DNA from: Hyphomicrobiales bacterium
Lineage (GTDB): Bacteria > Pseudomonadota > Alphaproteobacteria > Rhizobiales > Rhizobiaceae
Reading direction: 5' to 3'
Assembly: GCA_900466875.1 (NCBI GenBank)
Contig: UBNQ01000013.1
Span: 59,096 to 123,095 of the forward strand
Length of the DNA: 64,000 bases
Of this stretch, positions 1 to 8,077 are shown one piece after another. The position numbers and the translations under genes were made by a program. The notes under the pieces were generated by a model. The model made no database searches and had not been told where the DNA came from. It was given only the letters and a program-made list of their open reading frames with translations. Numbering within the stretch: the first letter of the stretch is position 1; every line of letters starts with the position of its first letter.

Positions 1-24
1 CGGCAGGCGGATGAGGGGCATCGC
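1..24. repeat. Tail of GC-rich palindromic repeat
   Basis: The first bases (CGGCAGGCGGATGAGGGG) match, with one base difference, the end of the palindromic repeat that lies inside the uvrB tail near 19421-19440. The window therefore opens in the truncated end of another copy of the same family. The rest of the element is outside the window. Confidence 0.5.
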
Positions 25-99
25 AACCGATAAAGACCAATCTACATGCCATCAGGTGGTTGGGGAGCCGCCTCACACATTCTCTGGGAGGAGACACAT

Positions 100-1719
100 A
101 TGATCCGCAACCCGATCCTGCCGGGCTTCAATGCCGATCCGTCGATCTGCCGTGTCGGCGAGGACTATTACATCGCCACCTCCACTTTCGAATGGTATCC
201 GGGTGTACAGATCCACCACTCCCGCGATCTCGTCAACTGGACACTGATCCGCCGCCCGCTGGAGCGCAAAACCCAGCTAGACATGCGCGGTAATCCCGAC
301 AGCTGCGGCGTCTGGGCGCCATGCCTGAGTTACGCCGACGGCCTGTTCTGGCTCGTCTATACCGACGTCAAACGTTACGACGGAAACTTCAAGGACGCCC
401 ACAACTACATCGTCACATCGCCGACGATCGAGGGCGAATGGTCCGATCCGGCCTATGCAAACTCCTCAGGCTTCGACCCGTCTCTCTTCCACGACGATGA
501 TGGCCGCAAGTGGTTCGTCAACATGCAGTGGAACCATCGCACGGAAAGTTATGGCGGAGCACCGAAACATCCGGCCTTCGACGGCATCCTGCTTCAGGAA
601 TGGGATGCGCAAACGAAAGCGCTGAAAGGCCCGATCACCAACATTTTTCCCGGCAGCCCGCTCGGCCTCGTCGAAGCCCCGCATCTCTTTAAGCGCAACG
701 GCTGGTATTATCTGACGACCGCGGAAGGCGGCACCGGTTACGACCATGCGGTAACCATGGCGCGCTCGCGCAGCATTGACGGCCCGTATGAACTCCACCC
801 GAACATCCATCTGCTGACGTCGAAGGATAACCCGGAAGCCGTTCTCCAGCGCTCCGGTCACGGCCAGTATGTCGAGACACCGAATGGTGACGTCTATCAC
901 ACCCATCTCTGCAGCCGCCCGCTCGCACCCAACCGCCGCTCCCCGCTCGGTCGCGAAACCGGCCTGCAGAAATGCGTCTGGAGGGATGACGACTGGCTTT
1001 ATCTGGCCCAGGGCGGCGTCGTGCCCGACGTCGATGTCCCGGCGCCAACCGAGGCCGAGCCGATCGAGAAGCCGGCCCGCATCGATTACACGTTCGACGG
1101 CGACACGCTGCCGATCGACTTCCAGTGGCTGCGCACACCCGAACGGGACCGCATCTTCAGCCTGACGGCAAATCCCGGCCACCTGCGCCTGATCGGCCGT
1201 GAAAGCATCGGCTCATGGTTCGAGCAGGCGCTTGTTGCCCGCCGCCAGGAGCATCACCAGTTTCGCGCGGAAACCACGGTCGAGACCTTCGATCCCGACA
1301 CCTACCAGCAGGCTTGCGGCCTGACCCATTATTACAACCGCCACAAGTTCCACGCCCTCGTCGTCACCCTGCATGAAAAGCTGGGCCGAGTGGTGACGAT
1401 CTTTTCCTGCCCCGGCGATTTTCCGCATGGTCGCATACAGTTCCCGGCAGGCAGCGGCGTCGCGATCCCCGACGGGCCGGTGGAGCTTGCGATGGAAATC
1501 CGCGACAACGACCTGCAATTCTTCTGGCGACCTTTGGACACCAACGACTGGCAGCCGGTCGGCCCGGTTCTCGATGCGAGCGTCATCTCCGACGAAGGCG
1601 GTCGCGGCGAACATGGCTCCTTCACCGGCGCCTTTGCCGGCCTGTTCGCCTTCGACACGTCGGGCAGGGCGAAACCTGCCGATTTCCGACGTTTTTCCTA
1701 TGACGCGATTCTCGGTTGA
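100..1719 (+). CDS. GH43 beta-xylosidase / arabinofuranosidase
   Basis: Glycoside hydrolase family 43, 539 aa, predicted to release xylose (or arabinose) from xylo-oligosaccharides by inversion. The N-terminal five-bladed propeller carries the expected catalytic acids: base D13 in GFNADPS, pKa modulator D126 in SGFDPS and general acid E192 in GLVEAPHL. From about residue 310 the protein looks like the C-terminal concanavalin-like beta-xylosidase domain. The start at 100 has an upstream GGGAGGAG and begins exactly at the family consensus; a start 54 bases earlier would add 18 unconserved residues. No signal peptide is seen, so it probably works in the cytoplasm on imported oligosaccharides. 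Its transporter is probably upstream, outside the window. Xylosidase versus arabinofuranosidase specificity cannot be settled by eye. Confidence 0.9.
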   Translation: MIRNPILPGFNADPSICRVGEDYYIATSTFEWYPGVQIHHSRDLVNWTLIRRPLERKTQLDMRGNPDSCGVWAPCLSYADGLFWLVYTDVKRYDGNFKDAHNYIVTSPTIEGEWSDPAYANSSGFDPSLFHDDDGRKWFVNMQWNHRTESYGGAPKHPAFDGILLQEWDAQTKALKGPITNIFPGSPLGLVEAPHLFKRNGWYYLTTAEGGTGYDHAVTMARSRSIDGPYELHPNIHLLTSKDNPEAVLQRSGHGQYVETPNGDVYHTHLCSRPLAPNRRSPLGRETGLQKCVWRDDDWLYLAQGGVVPDVDVPAPTEAEPIEKPARIDYTFDGDTLPIDFQWLRTPERDRIFSLTANPGHLRLIGRESIGSWFEQALVARRQEHHQFRAETTVETFDPDTYQQACGLTHYYNRHKFHALVVTLHEKLGRVVTIFSCPGDFPHGRIQFPAGSGVAIPDGPVELAMEIRDNDLQFFWRPLDTNDWQPVGPVLDASVISDEGGRGEHGSFTGAFAGLFAFDTSGRAKPADFRRFSYDAILG

Positions 1720-1870
1720 TTTTGGAAAGTGTTTGCGGAAGTGTTAATTTCCCCAATGAGAAGGTTACCGCAAGTCCATATTTTTATTACGCATATTTAA
1801 TCTTGCATTCATACGGCATTCATCGCCGGAGCCCTAAATCTTGGCTGTGTTCAACGCAAGGATTTCAGCC

Positions 1871-2245
1871 ATGAAGAAGTACGTTATCGCCCTTGTCGCC
1901 GCCACTTTTCTGGCTGGCCCCATCGCCACCGCCGCTCAGGCCCAGGAATGGCGCAACGACCGCGAGCGCGGCCGCCAGGTGGAACGTCACGTCGATCGCC
2001 ATGTCGACAAGCGGGTGGATAAGCGCGTCCATGTTGAAAAGAAGGTCGTCATCCACAAGCATCGCTGGTCGAAGGGTCATCGTGCGAGCGCCGCCGAACG
2101 CCGCCGCATGGCGGACGTGCGCGATTACCGCCGCTACCGCCTGTCGGCCCCGCCGCGCGGCTACAAGTGGGTGAAGGTCGATAACGACTACCTGATGATC
2201 GGCATCGCCACCGGCGTTATTTCCAGCATCATCGCCGCCCGCTAA
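1871..2245 (+). CDS. RcnB-family periplasmic protein
   Basis: Small secreted protein of 124 aa. A Sec signal peptide (residues 1-24, ending AAQAQ) is followed by an Arg/His/Lys-rich mature region and a C-terminal hydrophobic stretch (YLMIGIATGVISSIIA) after the RGYKWVKVDNDY motif, as in RcnB-like proteins. RcnB of E. coli is a periplasmic protein linked to nickel/cobalt homeostasis; many alphaproteobacterial paralogues have no known role. The start at 1871 is where the signal peptide begins. It stands alone between the xylosidase and the zinc genes. A metal link is family-based inference only. Confidence 0.75.
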   Translation: MKKYVIALVAATFLAGPIATAAQAQEWRNDRERGRQVERHVDRHVDKRVDKRVHVEKKVVIHKHRWSKGHRASAAERRRMADVRDYRRYRLSAPPRGYKWVKVDNDYLMIGIATGVISSIIAAR

Positions 2246-2266
2246 GCGCGGTTACGGAAAAAAGGA

Positions 2267-2300
2267 GACCGGCGGGTGTGTCGTTAGGCACCCGCCGGTC
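2267..2300 (-). terminator. Intrinsic terminator downstream of znuA
   Basis: A perfect 12-bp stem (2267-2278 with 2289-2300) has a 10-base loop. Read on the minus strand it is followed within four bases by six T, so it fits a terminator for znuA, whose stop is about 110 bases upstream. It may also slow transcription coming from the RcnB-like gene, but there is no T-run on that side. Confidence 0.55.
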
Positions 2301-2310
2301 GTCTGCCTGC

Positions 2311-2370
2311 AGAGCAATTCCAGCAAAAGTGGAAGCCGGTTTTGCCTCCGGAATTGCGTTAAACTGCTCT
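2311..2370. repeat. Conserved rhizobial intergenic repeat
   Basis: Sixty bases bounded by AGAGCAATTCC and GGAATTGCG...GCTCT. They contain an 8-bp inverted repeat (2314-2321 with 2350-2357). The motif resembles an intergenic repeat I remember as widespread in Rhizobium, Mesorhizobium and Brucella genomes. No function is known to me. It lies between the convergent RcnB-like gene and znuA. Confidence 0.6.
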
Positions 2371-2411
2371 AAAGCCGGTCGTGAGGGGAAACTCCTGGCC
2401 CGGCCCTTACA

Positions 2412-3410
2412 TCACTGCGACAGGCAGGTCTTCATCGAGGTCGCAAGACCTCGCATCAGTTCAAAGTAGAGGTCCGGACCGGCCTTGAGTGTTGCCGCTT
2501 CCGGGTCGAGCGTGGCCGATTTGGCCGATGTTCCTTCGGTCACGACCTTCACCAGCTTCGGCTCGAACTGCGGTTCGGCGAACACGCAGGTGGCGCCCAG
2601 CTCAGTCACCTTCTCGTGGATCTGCTTCACCCGTTCCGCCCCCGGCATGGTTTCCGGGCTGACCGTGATCGAACCCGCGACCTTCACCCCGTAATGATGC
2701 TCGAAATACTGGTAGGCATCGTGGAAGACGATGAAAGGCTTGTCCTTCACCGGTGACAATGTCTCCTTGATCTCGGCATCCATGCCGTCGATCTGCTTCA
2801 TCAGCTCCGCTGCGTTCTTCTGGTAGATCGCCGCATGTTCGGCATCGGCCTGCACCAGCTGCTTTTCGATCTCGGCGGCAAACGCCTTGGCATTCATCGG
2901 GTCAAGCCACAGATGCGTGTCGAAAGCACCATGGTCGTGATCATGCCCGTCATCATCGTGATCGGCGTGTTTTTCGCCGTCGCCATGCGCGTGGCCCTCA
3001 TGCGCATGGTCATGTCCATGGTCGTGATCACCATGGTCATGCGCCTCGAAAGCCCCGCCCTCGCGGAAGGGCAGCTTTTCCAGCCCCGGAGCATCTTCGA
3101 GCGTCACCACGGTCGCCCTGGAAGCCAGCGCCTCCAGCGGCTTTTCCAGAAACGCCTCCATGCCGTGGCCGACCCAGAACACCATGTCGGCGCCTTCCAG
3201 CGTGCGCGCATTCGACGGCTTCATCGTGAACGTATGCGGCGACGCCGCGCCATCGACGATCAGCTTCGGTTCGCCCACGCCCTTCATGATGGCCGCGACC
3301 AGCGAATGGATCGGCTTGATCGAAACCACGACATCGGGAGCGGCGGCATAAGCGCTCGGCGCGGCAATCATGGCGGCGGAGGAGAGAAGAAGGGCGGCGG
3401 CGAATTTCAT
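2412..3410 (-). CDS. znuA: Zinc ABC transporter substrate-binding protein ZnuA
   Basis: Periplasmic zinc-capture protein of the ZnuABC importer, 332 aa, cluster A-I fold. A Sec signal peptide covers residues 1-23. Likely zinc ligands are H59 (SPHTF), H166 (THLWLDP) and the later histidine in VFHDAYQYF. Between the first two, residues 123-160 form a His/Asp-rich loop typical of zinc-specific (rather than manganese) members, thought to collect or sense zinc. The gene is divergent from znuC-znuB-zur and shares a 98-base promoter holding two Zur-like dyads, so repression by zinc-loaded Zur is expected. The identification is strong from both sequence and context. Confidence 0.96.
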   Translation of the reverse strand: MKFAAALLLSSAAMIAAPSAYAAAPDVVVSIKPIHSLVAAIMKGVGEPKLIVDGAASPHTFTMKPSNARTLEGADMVFWVGHGMEAFLEKPLEALASRATVVTLEDAPGLEKLPFREGGAFEAHDHGDHDHGHDHAHEGHAHGDGEKHADHDDDGHDHDHGAFDTHLWLDPMNAKAFAAEIEKQLVQADAEHAAIYQKNAAELMKQIDGMDAEIKETLSPVKDKPFIVFHDAYQYFEHHYGVKVAGSITVSPETMPGAERVKQIHEKVTELGATCVFAEPQFEPKLVKVVTEGTSAKSATLDPEAATLKAGPDLYFELMRGLATSMKTCLSQ

Positions 3411-3434
3411 GGGCAGGCTTCCTTGTTAGCTGAC

Positions 3435-3470
3435 GTAATGTTATTACATCAATTGCGTTATGCTATAACG
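3435..3470. promoter_or_regulatory. Two Zur-box-like dyads in znuA/znuC promoter
   Basis: Two dyads lie in the divergent promoter: GTAATGTTATTAC (3435-3447, 5-bp arms) and CGTTATGCTATAACG (3456-3470, perfect 6-bp arms). Both are AT-rich and have the GTTATnnnATAAC character of alphaproteobacterial Zur boxes. Their centres are 22 bp apart, about two helical turns, so two Zur dimers could sit on the same face of the DNA and control both directions. Confidence 0.7.
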
Positions 3471-3508
3471 TGTGCCATGACGGGTGACAACAGGAAAATT
3501 CGTCGATC

Positions 3509-4429
3509 ATGCTGATGAACAGCCGGGCTTCTTCAGCCCCCGGAAAACAGGCTGGAGAAGCCGAAACGCTGGTTTCCCTCGAAAACGCCGGCATTCGCCG
3601 CGATGGTCGCTGGCTTGTTCGCGGCGTCGATTTTTCCATCGCCCGCGGTGAGGTCGTCACGCTCATCGGCCCCAATGGCGCCGGCAAGTCGACCACGGCG
3701 AAGATGGCGATCGGCGTCCTCAAGACCGACGAAGGCAAGATCACGCGCGCGAAAAGCCTGCGCATCGGGTATGTTCCGCAAAAGCTGGCGATCGACTGGA
3801 CCATGCCGCTCACGGTCCGCCGCCTGATGACGCTCACCGGACCGCTGAACGAGGCCGAAACCACCTCGGCCCTCGAAGCGACCGGCATTCCCCATCTGGC
3901 AGGTTCCGAAGTCCGCCATCTCTCCGGCGGCGAGTTCCAGCGCGCCCTGCTGGCCCGCGCCATTGCCCGCAAGCCCGACCTGATGGTGCTCGATGAGCCC
4001 GTCCAGGGCGTCGATTTCGCCGGCGAGGCCGCACTTTACGATCTCATCCGCACCATCCGCAATGCCACCGGCTGTGGCATCCTGATGATCTCCCACGATC
4101 TTCATATGGTCATGGCCGGCACCGATACGGTGATCTGCCTCAACGGCCATGTCTGCTGCCGCGGCACGCCGGAAGTGGTCAGCCAGAGTTCGGATTACGC
4201 AAAACTCTTCGGCGGCAATGCCCGCGCGCTGGCGGTCTACAATCACCACCACGACCACACCCATCTGCCCGATGGCAGGGTGCGCCACGCGGATGGCTCG
4301 ATCACCGAACATTGCCACCCCGACGACGGCCACCACCACGGTGACCAGGGGCACGATCATCACCGGCACGACGACCACGCCCATCATCACCATGGCGCGC
4401 ACGAAGGCGAGGGCAGCCGCCATGCTTGA
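3509..4429 (+). CDS. znuC: Zinc ABC transporter ATP-binding protein ZnuC
   Basis: Cytoplasmic ATPase of the zinc importer, 306 aa. Walker A GPNGAGKST is at residues 54-62, the signature motif is LSGGEFQR, Walker B is LMVLDEP, and the H-loop is in MISHDLH. After the ATPase core the protein has a long histidine-rich tail from about residue 244 (many HH, HDH and HHHH runs), a feature of rhizobial and brucella ZnuC that may store or sense zinc inside the cell. It is the first gene of znuC-znuB-zur and overlaps znuB by 8 bases, implying translational coupling. Confidence 0.95.
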   Translation: MLMNSRASSAPGKQAGEAETLVSLENAGIRRDGRWLVRGVDFSIARGEVVTLIGPNGAGKSTTAKMAIGVLKTDEGKITRAKSLRIGYVPQKLAIDWTMPLTVRRLMTLTGPLNEAETTSALEATGIPHLAGSEVRHLSGGEFQRALLARAIARKPDLMVLDEPVQGVDFAGEAALYDLIRTIRNATGCGILMISHDLHMVMAGTDTVICLNGHVCCRGTPEVVSQSSDYAKLFGGNARALAVYNHHHDHTHLPDGRVRHADGSITEHCHPDDGHHHGDQGHDHHRHDDHAHHHHGAHEGEGSRHA

Positions 4430-5249
4430 CGACTTCTTCATCCGCGCCCTCATTGCCGGCGTCGGCGTGGCGCTCACGGCGGGTCCCCTCGGCTGTTTCG
4501 TCGTCTGGCGGCGCATGGCCTATTTCGGCGATACGATGGCCCATTCGGCGCTTTTAGGCGTGGCGCTGTCGCTGTTCTTCGAGGTCAATCTTCTCATCTC
4601 CGTCTTCGGCGTCGCCGTGCTGGTATCCGCCATGCTGCTTCTGCTGCAGCGCCGCCAGTCGCTCTCGGCCGATGCGCTTCTCGGCATCCTCTCCCATTCG
4701 GCGCTGGCGATCGGGCTTGTTCTCGTCGCCTTCATGACATGGGTCCGGATCGATCTCATCGCCTTCCTGTTCGGCGATATCCTCGCCGTCACCCCTGCCG
4801 ATATCGCGCTCATTTGGGGCGGCGGGGCGGTGGTCGTTGCGGCGATCGTCTGGCTCTGGCGCCCGCTCGTCGCCTCCACCGTCAGCGAGGATGTGGCGGA
4901 AGCCGAAGGCATGAACCCGGCGCGCACGAAACTCTTCTTCATGCTGCTGATGGCGCTCGTCATCGCCATTGCCATGAAGATCGTCGGCATCATGCTGATC
5001 ACCGCGCTGCTGATCATCCCGGCCGCCACCGCGCGCCGCTTTTCGGCAAGCCCGGAATGGATGGCGGTCTTTGCCTCGTTGATCGGAGCGGCCGCCGTCA
5101 TCGGCGGGCTTTTCGGCTCGCTCACCTATGATACGCCGTCCGGCCCTTCCATCGTGGTCGCCGCACTCCTATTTTTCATATTGAGTTTAGTCCCAGCCTT
5201 CGGCCGCACCACGAGCGAGCGACCGGCCAACAAGGGAGTACGAGGATGA
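4422..5249 (+). CDS. znuB: Zinc ABC transporter permease ZnuB
   Basis: Membrane channel subunit of the zinc importer, 275 aa, ABC-3 family, with about eight hydrophobic segments. Family motifs include GPLGCFVVWRRMAYFGDTMAHSA near the N-terminus, and the coupling-helix region around VAEAEG. The start at 4422 gives a family-length protein; a longer open frame upstream only reads the znuC His-rich tail in another frame. It overlaps znuC by 8 bases and zur by 4 bases (ATGA), so the three genes form one tightly coupled operon. Confidence 0.95.
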   Translation: MLDDFFIRALIAGVGVALTAGPLGCFVVWRRMAYFGDTMAHSALLGVALSLFFEVNLLISVFGVAVLVSAMLLLLQRRQSLSADALLGILSHSALAIGLVLVAFMTWVRIDLIAFLFGDILAVTPADIALIWGGGAVVVAAIVWLWRPLVASTVSEDVAEAEGMNPARTKLFFMLLMALVIAIAMKIVGIMLITALLIIPAATARRFSASPEWMAVFASLIGAAAVIGGLFGSLTYDTPSGPSIVVAALLFFILSLVPAFGRTTSERPANKGVRG

Positions 5250-5674
5250 ACGCCCCGATCGTCAATCCGGCCCTGACCAAGAACCAGACGCTGGTCTTCG
5301 ATGTGCTGAACCGCGCAGAAGGCCCGATGAGCGCCTATACCATCCTCGACAAGCTACGCGACCACGGGTTTCGCGCCCCGCTCCAGGTCTATCGCGCGCT
5401 GGACAAGCTGACAGAGTTCGGCATGGTCCACCGGCTGGAAAGCCTGAATGCCTTTGTCGCCTGCGCCCACCGGGACCATGAATGCTGCGGTGGCGCCCAT
5501 GGCCACGGCCATGGCACGGTCGCTTTCGCCATCTGCGAGAGCTGCAATCAGGTGCTGGAATTTCACGACCACAAGGTCGACCACAATCTGGGCGACTGGG
5601 CGAAGTCGAAAGGCTTCAAGCCATCCAAGACGACGATCGAAATCCGTGGTCTCTGCGAAAAATGCGCGGCCTGA
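5246..5674 (+). CDS. zur: Zinc uptake regulator Zur (Fur family)
   Basis: Fur-family metalloregulator, 142 aa. The N-terminal winged helix spans about residues 10-75, with the helix reading AYTILDKLRDHGFRAPLQVY. The C-terminal dimer domain carries zinc ligands: cysteines in HRDHECCGGAHGHGH, the pair CESC, and the final CEKC. With zinc bound it should repress znuA and znuCB, giving feedback control of its own operon. The 4-base ATGA overlap with znuB and the operon context decide Zur over Fur, Irr or Mur. The gene ends one base before the convergent carbonic anhydrase gene. Confidence 0.95.
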   Translation: MNAPIVNPALTKNQTLVFDVLNRAEGPMSAYTILDKLRDHGFRAPLQVYRALDKLTEFGMVHRLESLNAFVACAHRDHECCGGAHGHGHGTVAFAICESCNQVLEFHDHKVDHNLGDWAKSKGFKPSKTTIEIRGLCEKCAA

Positions 5675-6208
5675 TTACGGCCCGATCTCCGTGAGATCTT
5701 GCGAAAACCGCTTCCAGTTTTCCACATAACGCGCGGCGGATGCGCTCAGCTTCGCCGCGGCCTCGTCGTCCAGCACCCTTATCGCCTTGGCAGGAGATCC
5801 GACGATCAGCGAATTGTCGGGAAATTCCTTGCCCTCGGTCACCAGCGCGTTCGCCCCGACGAGGCAGTTCCGGCCGATCTTCGCGCCGTTCAGGATCGTC
5901 GCCCCCATGCCGACCAGCGAGTTATCGCCGATCGTGCAGCCGTGGATGATCGCATGATGCCCGATCGTGCAGTCTGCGCCGATCGAAACCGGGAAGGCGG
6001 GATCGGTATGCACCATAACGCCTTCCTGTATATTCGAGCGCGCCCCGATCGTGATCGGCTCGTTGTCGCCGCGTAAGGTCGCACCGAACCAGATGCCGAC
6101 ATCCTCCTGGAGTTTGACCTTGCCGATGACATTGGCATCCGGCGCCACCCAGTAGCGGTCCGGTGCAGGCAGGTCCGGTGCAAACTCTCCGAGCGCGTAA
6201 ATCGGCAT
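5675..6208 (-). CDS. Gamma-class carbonic anhydrase family protein
   Basis: Left-handed beta-helix protein with hexapeptide repeats, 177 aa, the YrdA/PaaY/CaiE-like branch of gamma-carbonic anhydrases. The metal-binding histidines are present in MVHTDP and GHHAIIHGCTIGD, and the repeat run (IGDNSLVGMGATILNGAKIGRNCLVGA) is typical. Members form trimers and bind zinc; some have carbonic anhydrase or thioesterase activity, but many have none shown. The stop codon abuts that of zur (convergent, no spacer), so no separate terminator can fit between them. The fumarylacetoacetase-like gene is 23 bases upstream on the same strand, so the two may be cotranscribed. Confidence 0.9.
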   Translation of the reverse strand: MPIYALGEFAPDLPAPDRYWVAPDANVIGKVKLQEDVGIWFGATLRGDNEPITIGARSNIQEGVMVHTDPAFPVSIGADCTIGHHAIIHGCTIGDNSLVGMGATILNGAKIGRNCLVGANALVTEGKEFPDNSLIVGSPAKAIRVLDDEAAAKLSASAARYVENWKRFSQDLTEIGP

Positions 6209-6231
6209 GCCGTCTCTCCCTGCCTGAAGGC

Positions 6232-6918
6232 CTAGATCACCGTCAGCGAAAGCTCGCCCACGCCGGCCACGCCGCAGGAAACCTTGTCGCCCTTGACGAT
6301 CGCGCCGACACCGGCCGGCGTGCCGGTCATGATGATGTCACCCGGCGCCAGAACGAACTGCCTGGAAAGCTCTGCAATGATTTCCGGCAGCTTCCAGATC
6401 ATCTGGTTCAGGTTGCCGTCCTGCTTGCGCGAGCCGTTGACGTCGAGCCAGATCGAACCTTCCTGCGGGTGGCCGATCTGCGTGGCGGGAACCAGAGCAG
6501 ACACCGGCGCCGACTTTTCGAACGCCTTGGCCACTTCCCAGGAGCGGCCCGCCTTCTTCATCTGGTCCTGCAGGTCGCGACGGGTGAAATCGATCCCGAC
6601 GCCATAACCATAGACTTTTGACAGTGCATCTTCGGCAGCGATATCGGCGCCACCACCGGATAGCGCCATTACCAGTTCCACTTCGAAATGCACGTTGGAG
6701 GAAAGCGGCGGATAGGGAAAACTCTCGCCGTTATAGACGTTGTCGGCATTCTTCTGGAAAAAGAATGGCGCTTCGCGCGACGGATCATGCCCCATCTCGA
6801 TCGCATGGTCGGCATAGTTGCGGCCGACGCAATAGACCCGGCGCACCGGAAACTGTTCGGTCGCGCCGACAACATCGAGCAGCACGGATTCGGGGGCAGG
6901 GATCACGGTAGCGCGCAT
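6232..6918 (-). CDS. Fumarylacetoacetate hydrolase-family protein
   Basis: FAH-family enzyme, 228 aa, the size of the short acylpyruvate / fumarylpyruvate hydrolase branch. Family features are YCVGRNYADHAIEMG, the metal-binding FEVELVM region and MTGTPAGVG near the C-terminus. These enzymes cleave C-C bonds in beta-diketo acids using Mg2+ or Mn2+. The start chosen at 6918 follows a good AAGGAT; the frame stays open upstream to 7110, but that extension is Arg-rich and unlike the family. The exact substrate (fumarylpyruvate, acylpyruvate or oxaloacetate) cannot be assigned here. It probably shares a transcript with the carbonic anhydrase gene. Confidence 0.88.
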   Translation of the reverse strand: MRATVIPAPESVLLDVVGATEQFPVRRVYCVGRNYADHAIEMGHDPSREAPFFFQKNADNVYNGESFPYPPLSSNVHFEVELVMALSGGGADIAAEDALSKVYGYGVGIDFTRRDLQDQMKKAGRSWEVAKAFEKSAPVSALVPATQIGHPQEGSIWLDVNGSRKQDGNLNQMIWKLPEIIAELSRQFVLAPGDIIMTGTPAGVGAIVKGDKVSCGVAGVGELSLTVI

Positions 6919-7304
6919 CTGAAATATCCTTGAAACGATAAATGCCGGAAGGCTTTGTCCAACAATTCGGCGAACAATCCTAGCCCGTTTTTGCGGTCTG
7001 TTCGAAATGGCCGGCGGGAAAAGATCATGATCCGCTCCATGGCGCGCAGACCGGGCGTTGGGTTGTCGGCGCCAATCTCGTGCCGCGGCGATTGTTGAAA
7101 ACGTTCGCAATCAAGTTTCGGCTCATGCTCTATGCTGCACTTGCTCACGAGTAATATCCGAGCAATGATTCTGTCATCGCACTAACAGCATTCCTGTCTA
7201 TTTTAACCTTCCAGATGAAATTCTCGTATCCATGATTTACAACTGTATTTTATGCATAGAGAAGGATGTAGTCAGAAATATTTCGTCACTTTGCGAGGCC
7301 GGCC
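6919..7304. other. Intergenic region before polysaccharide cluster
   Basis: There is no convincing gene in 386 bases. The half near 7304 is clearly more AT-rich than the flanking genes and probably carries the promoter of the 7305 cluster, divergent from the FAH gene. No clear operator or terminator hairpin was seen. Confidence 0.4.
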
Positions 7305-8057
7305 GTGAAAACGTATAATAGAAATGCACTTCTGCTCACGGCGACGATTACGCCCCACTCCCAGATGCCGTCTCTGATGGTTCAGGATTCGGAGGTTCGG
7401 TTTAAGCAGTATTGCGAGGCGTTTGAGGCCCTTGTCCAGTCTGGTGCCGCGACGTTCTTCAATAAGATCGTGATTTGTGAGAACAGCGGCTTCCCCATGG
7501 AGCGGTTTGATCACATCTTCCGGGATGTCGACATCAAAGTGATATACGCTTCGGTGCCCAAGGATGCGTCGAATGGTGCCTTTGGGCGCGGCTTCTCCGA
7601 GATGACACTGATCGACAGGGCGCTTGCCGAGTACGGCAGCGAGATTTCTGACGACGACCTGCTCTGGAAGCTAACCGGCCGCTACCAGATCAGAAATCTG
7701 CAGCAGGTCATCGGAGATCGTTTCCGCACTGCCGATATGGTGGTCAATATGCGGCGATACCCAAAGAAGTGGGCAGATCTTTACCTGTTCGCATTCAACA
7801 AGCGGGCCTGGAACAAGCTTGCACTCCGCCTCGGCGAGTTGAAAACACCGGAAATCGTTGCGGAAACAATAATGTACCGCTTCTTTGAAGACATGAGCTC
7901 ACTTCCGGATTTTGAGTTTAGGGACAGGTTCAATGCTGAGCCTCATGTCGTCGGCATCAGAGGTTGGGATCAGCGCCAGTATGATTCCGGGCGGCAGAAG
8001 TTTAAGCGATATTTGAGGCAGTGTTTGAGGGTGGTCGCGCCAAGCCTGAAGGTATGA
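7305..8057 (+). CDS. Putative glycosyltransferase-like protein
   Basis: A 250-aa protein that I do not recognise with certainty. It begins LLLTATITP, has an early IVICENSG strand, and a central DDDLLWKLTGRYQIRN segment. A KxTGRYxxxN motif of this kind occurs in several sugar-transfer-like proteins of surface polysaccharide clusters, so a GT-A-like fold is plausible (inference). The start is GTG at 7305 with GAGG a few bases upstream. The next gene is a clear GT2 whose frame overlaps or directly follows, supporting a shared role in capsule or O-antigen assembly. No signal peptide or membrane segment is seen. Confidence 0.6.
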   Translation: MKTYNRNALLLTATITPHSQMPSLMVQDSEVRFKQYCEAFEALVQSGAATFFNKIVICENSGFPMERFDHIFRDVDIKVIYASVPKDASNGAFGRGFSEMTLIDRALAEYGSEISDDDLLWKLTGRYQIRNLQQVIGDRFRTADMVVNMRRYPKKWADLYLFAFNKRAWNKLALRLGELKTPEIVAETIMYRFFEDMSSLPDFEFRDRFNAEPHVVGIRGWDQRQYDSGRQKFKRYLRQCLRVVAPSLKV

Positions 8058-8077
8058 GTCGGAATAGGGGCCGGGCA

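Noticed and set aside
2835..3515. A 226-codon + frame over the znuA His-rich region
   Set aside because: Antisense shadow: the repeated codons of the His-rich loop give a Val/Met/Ile-rich frame on the other strand.
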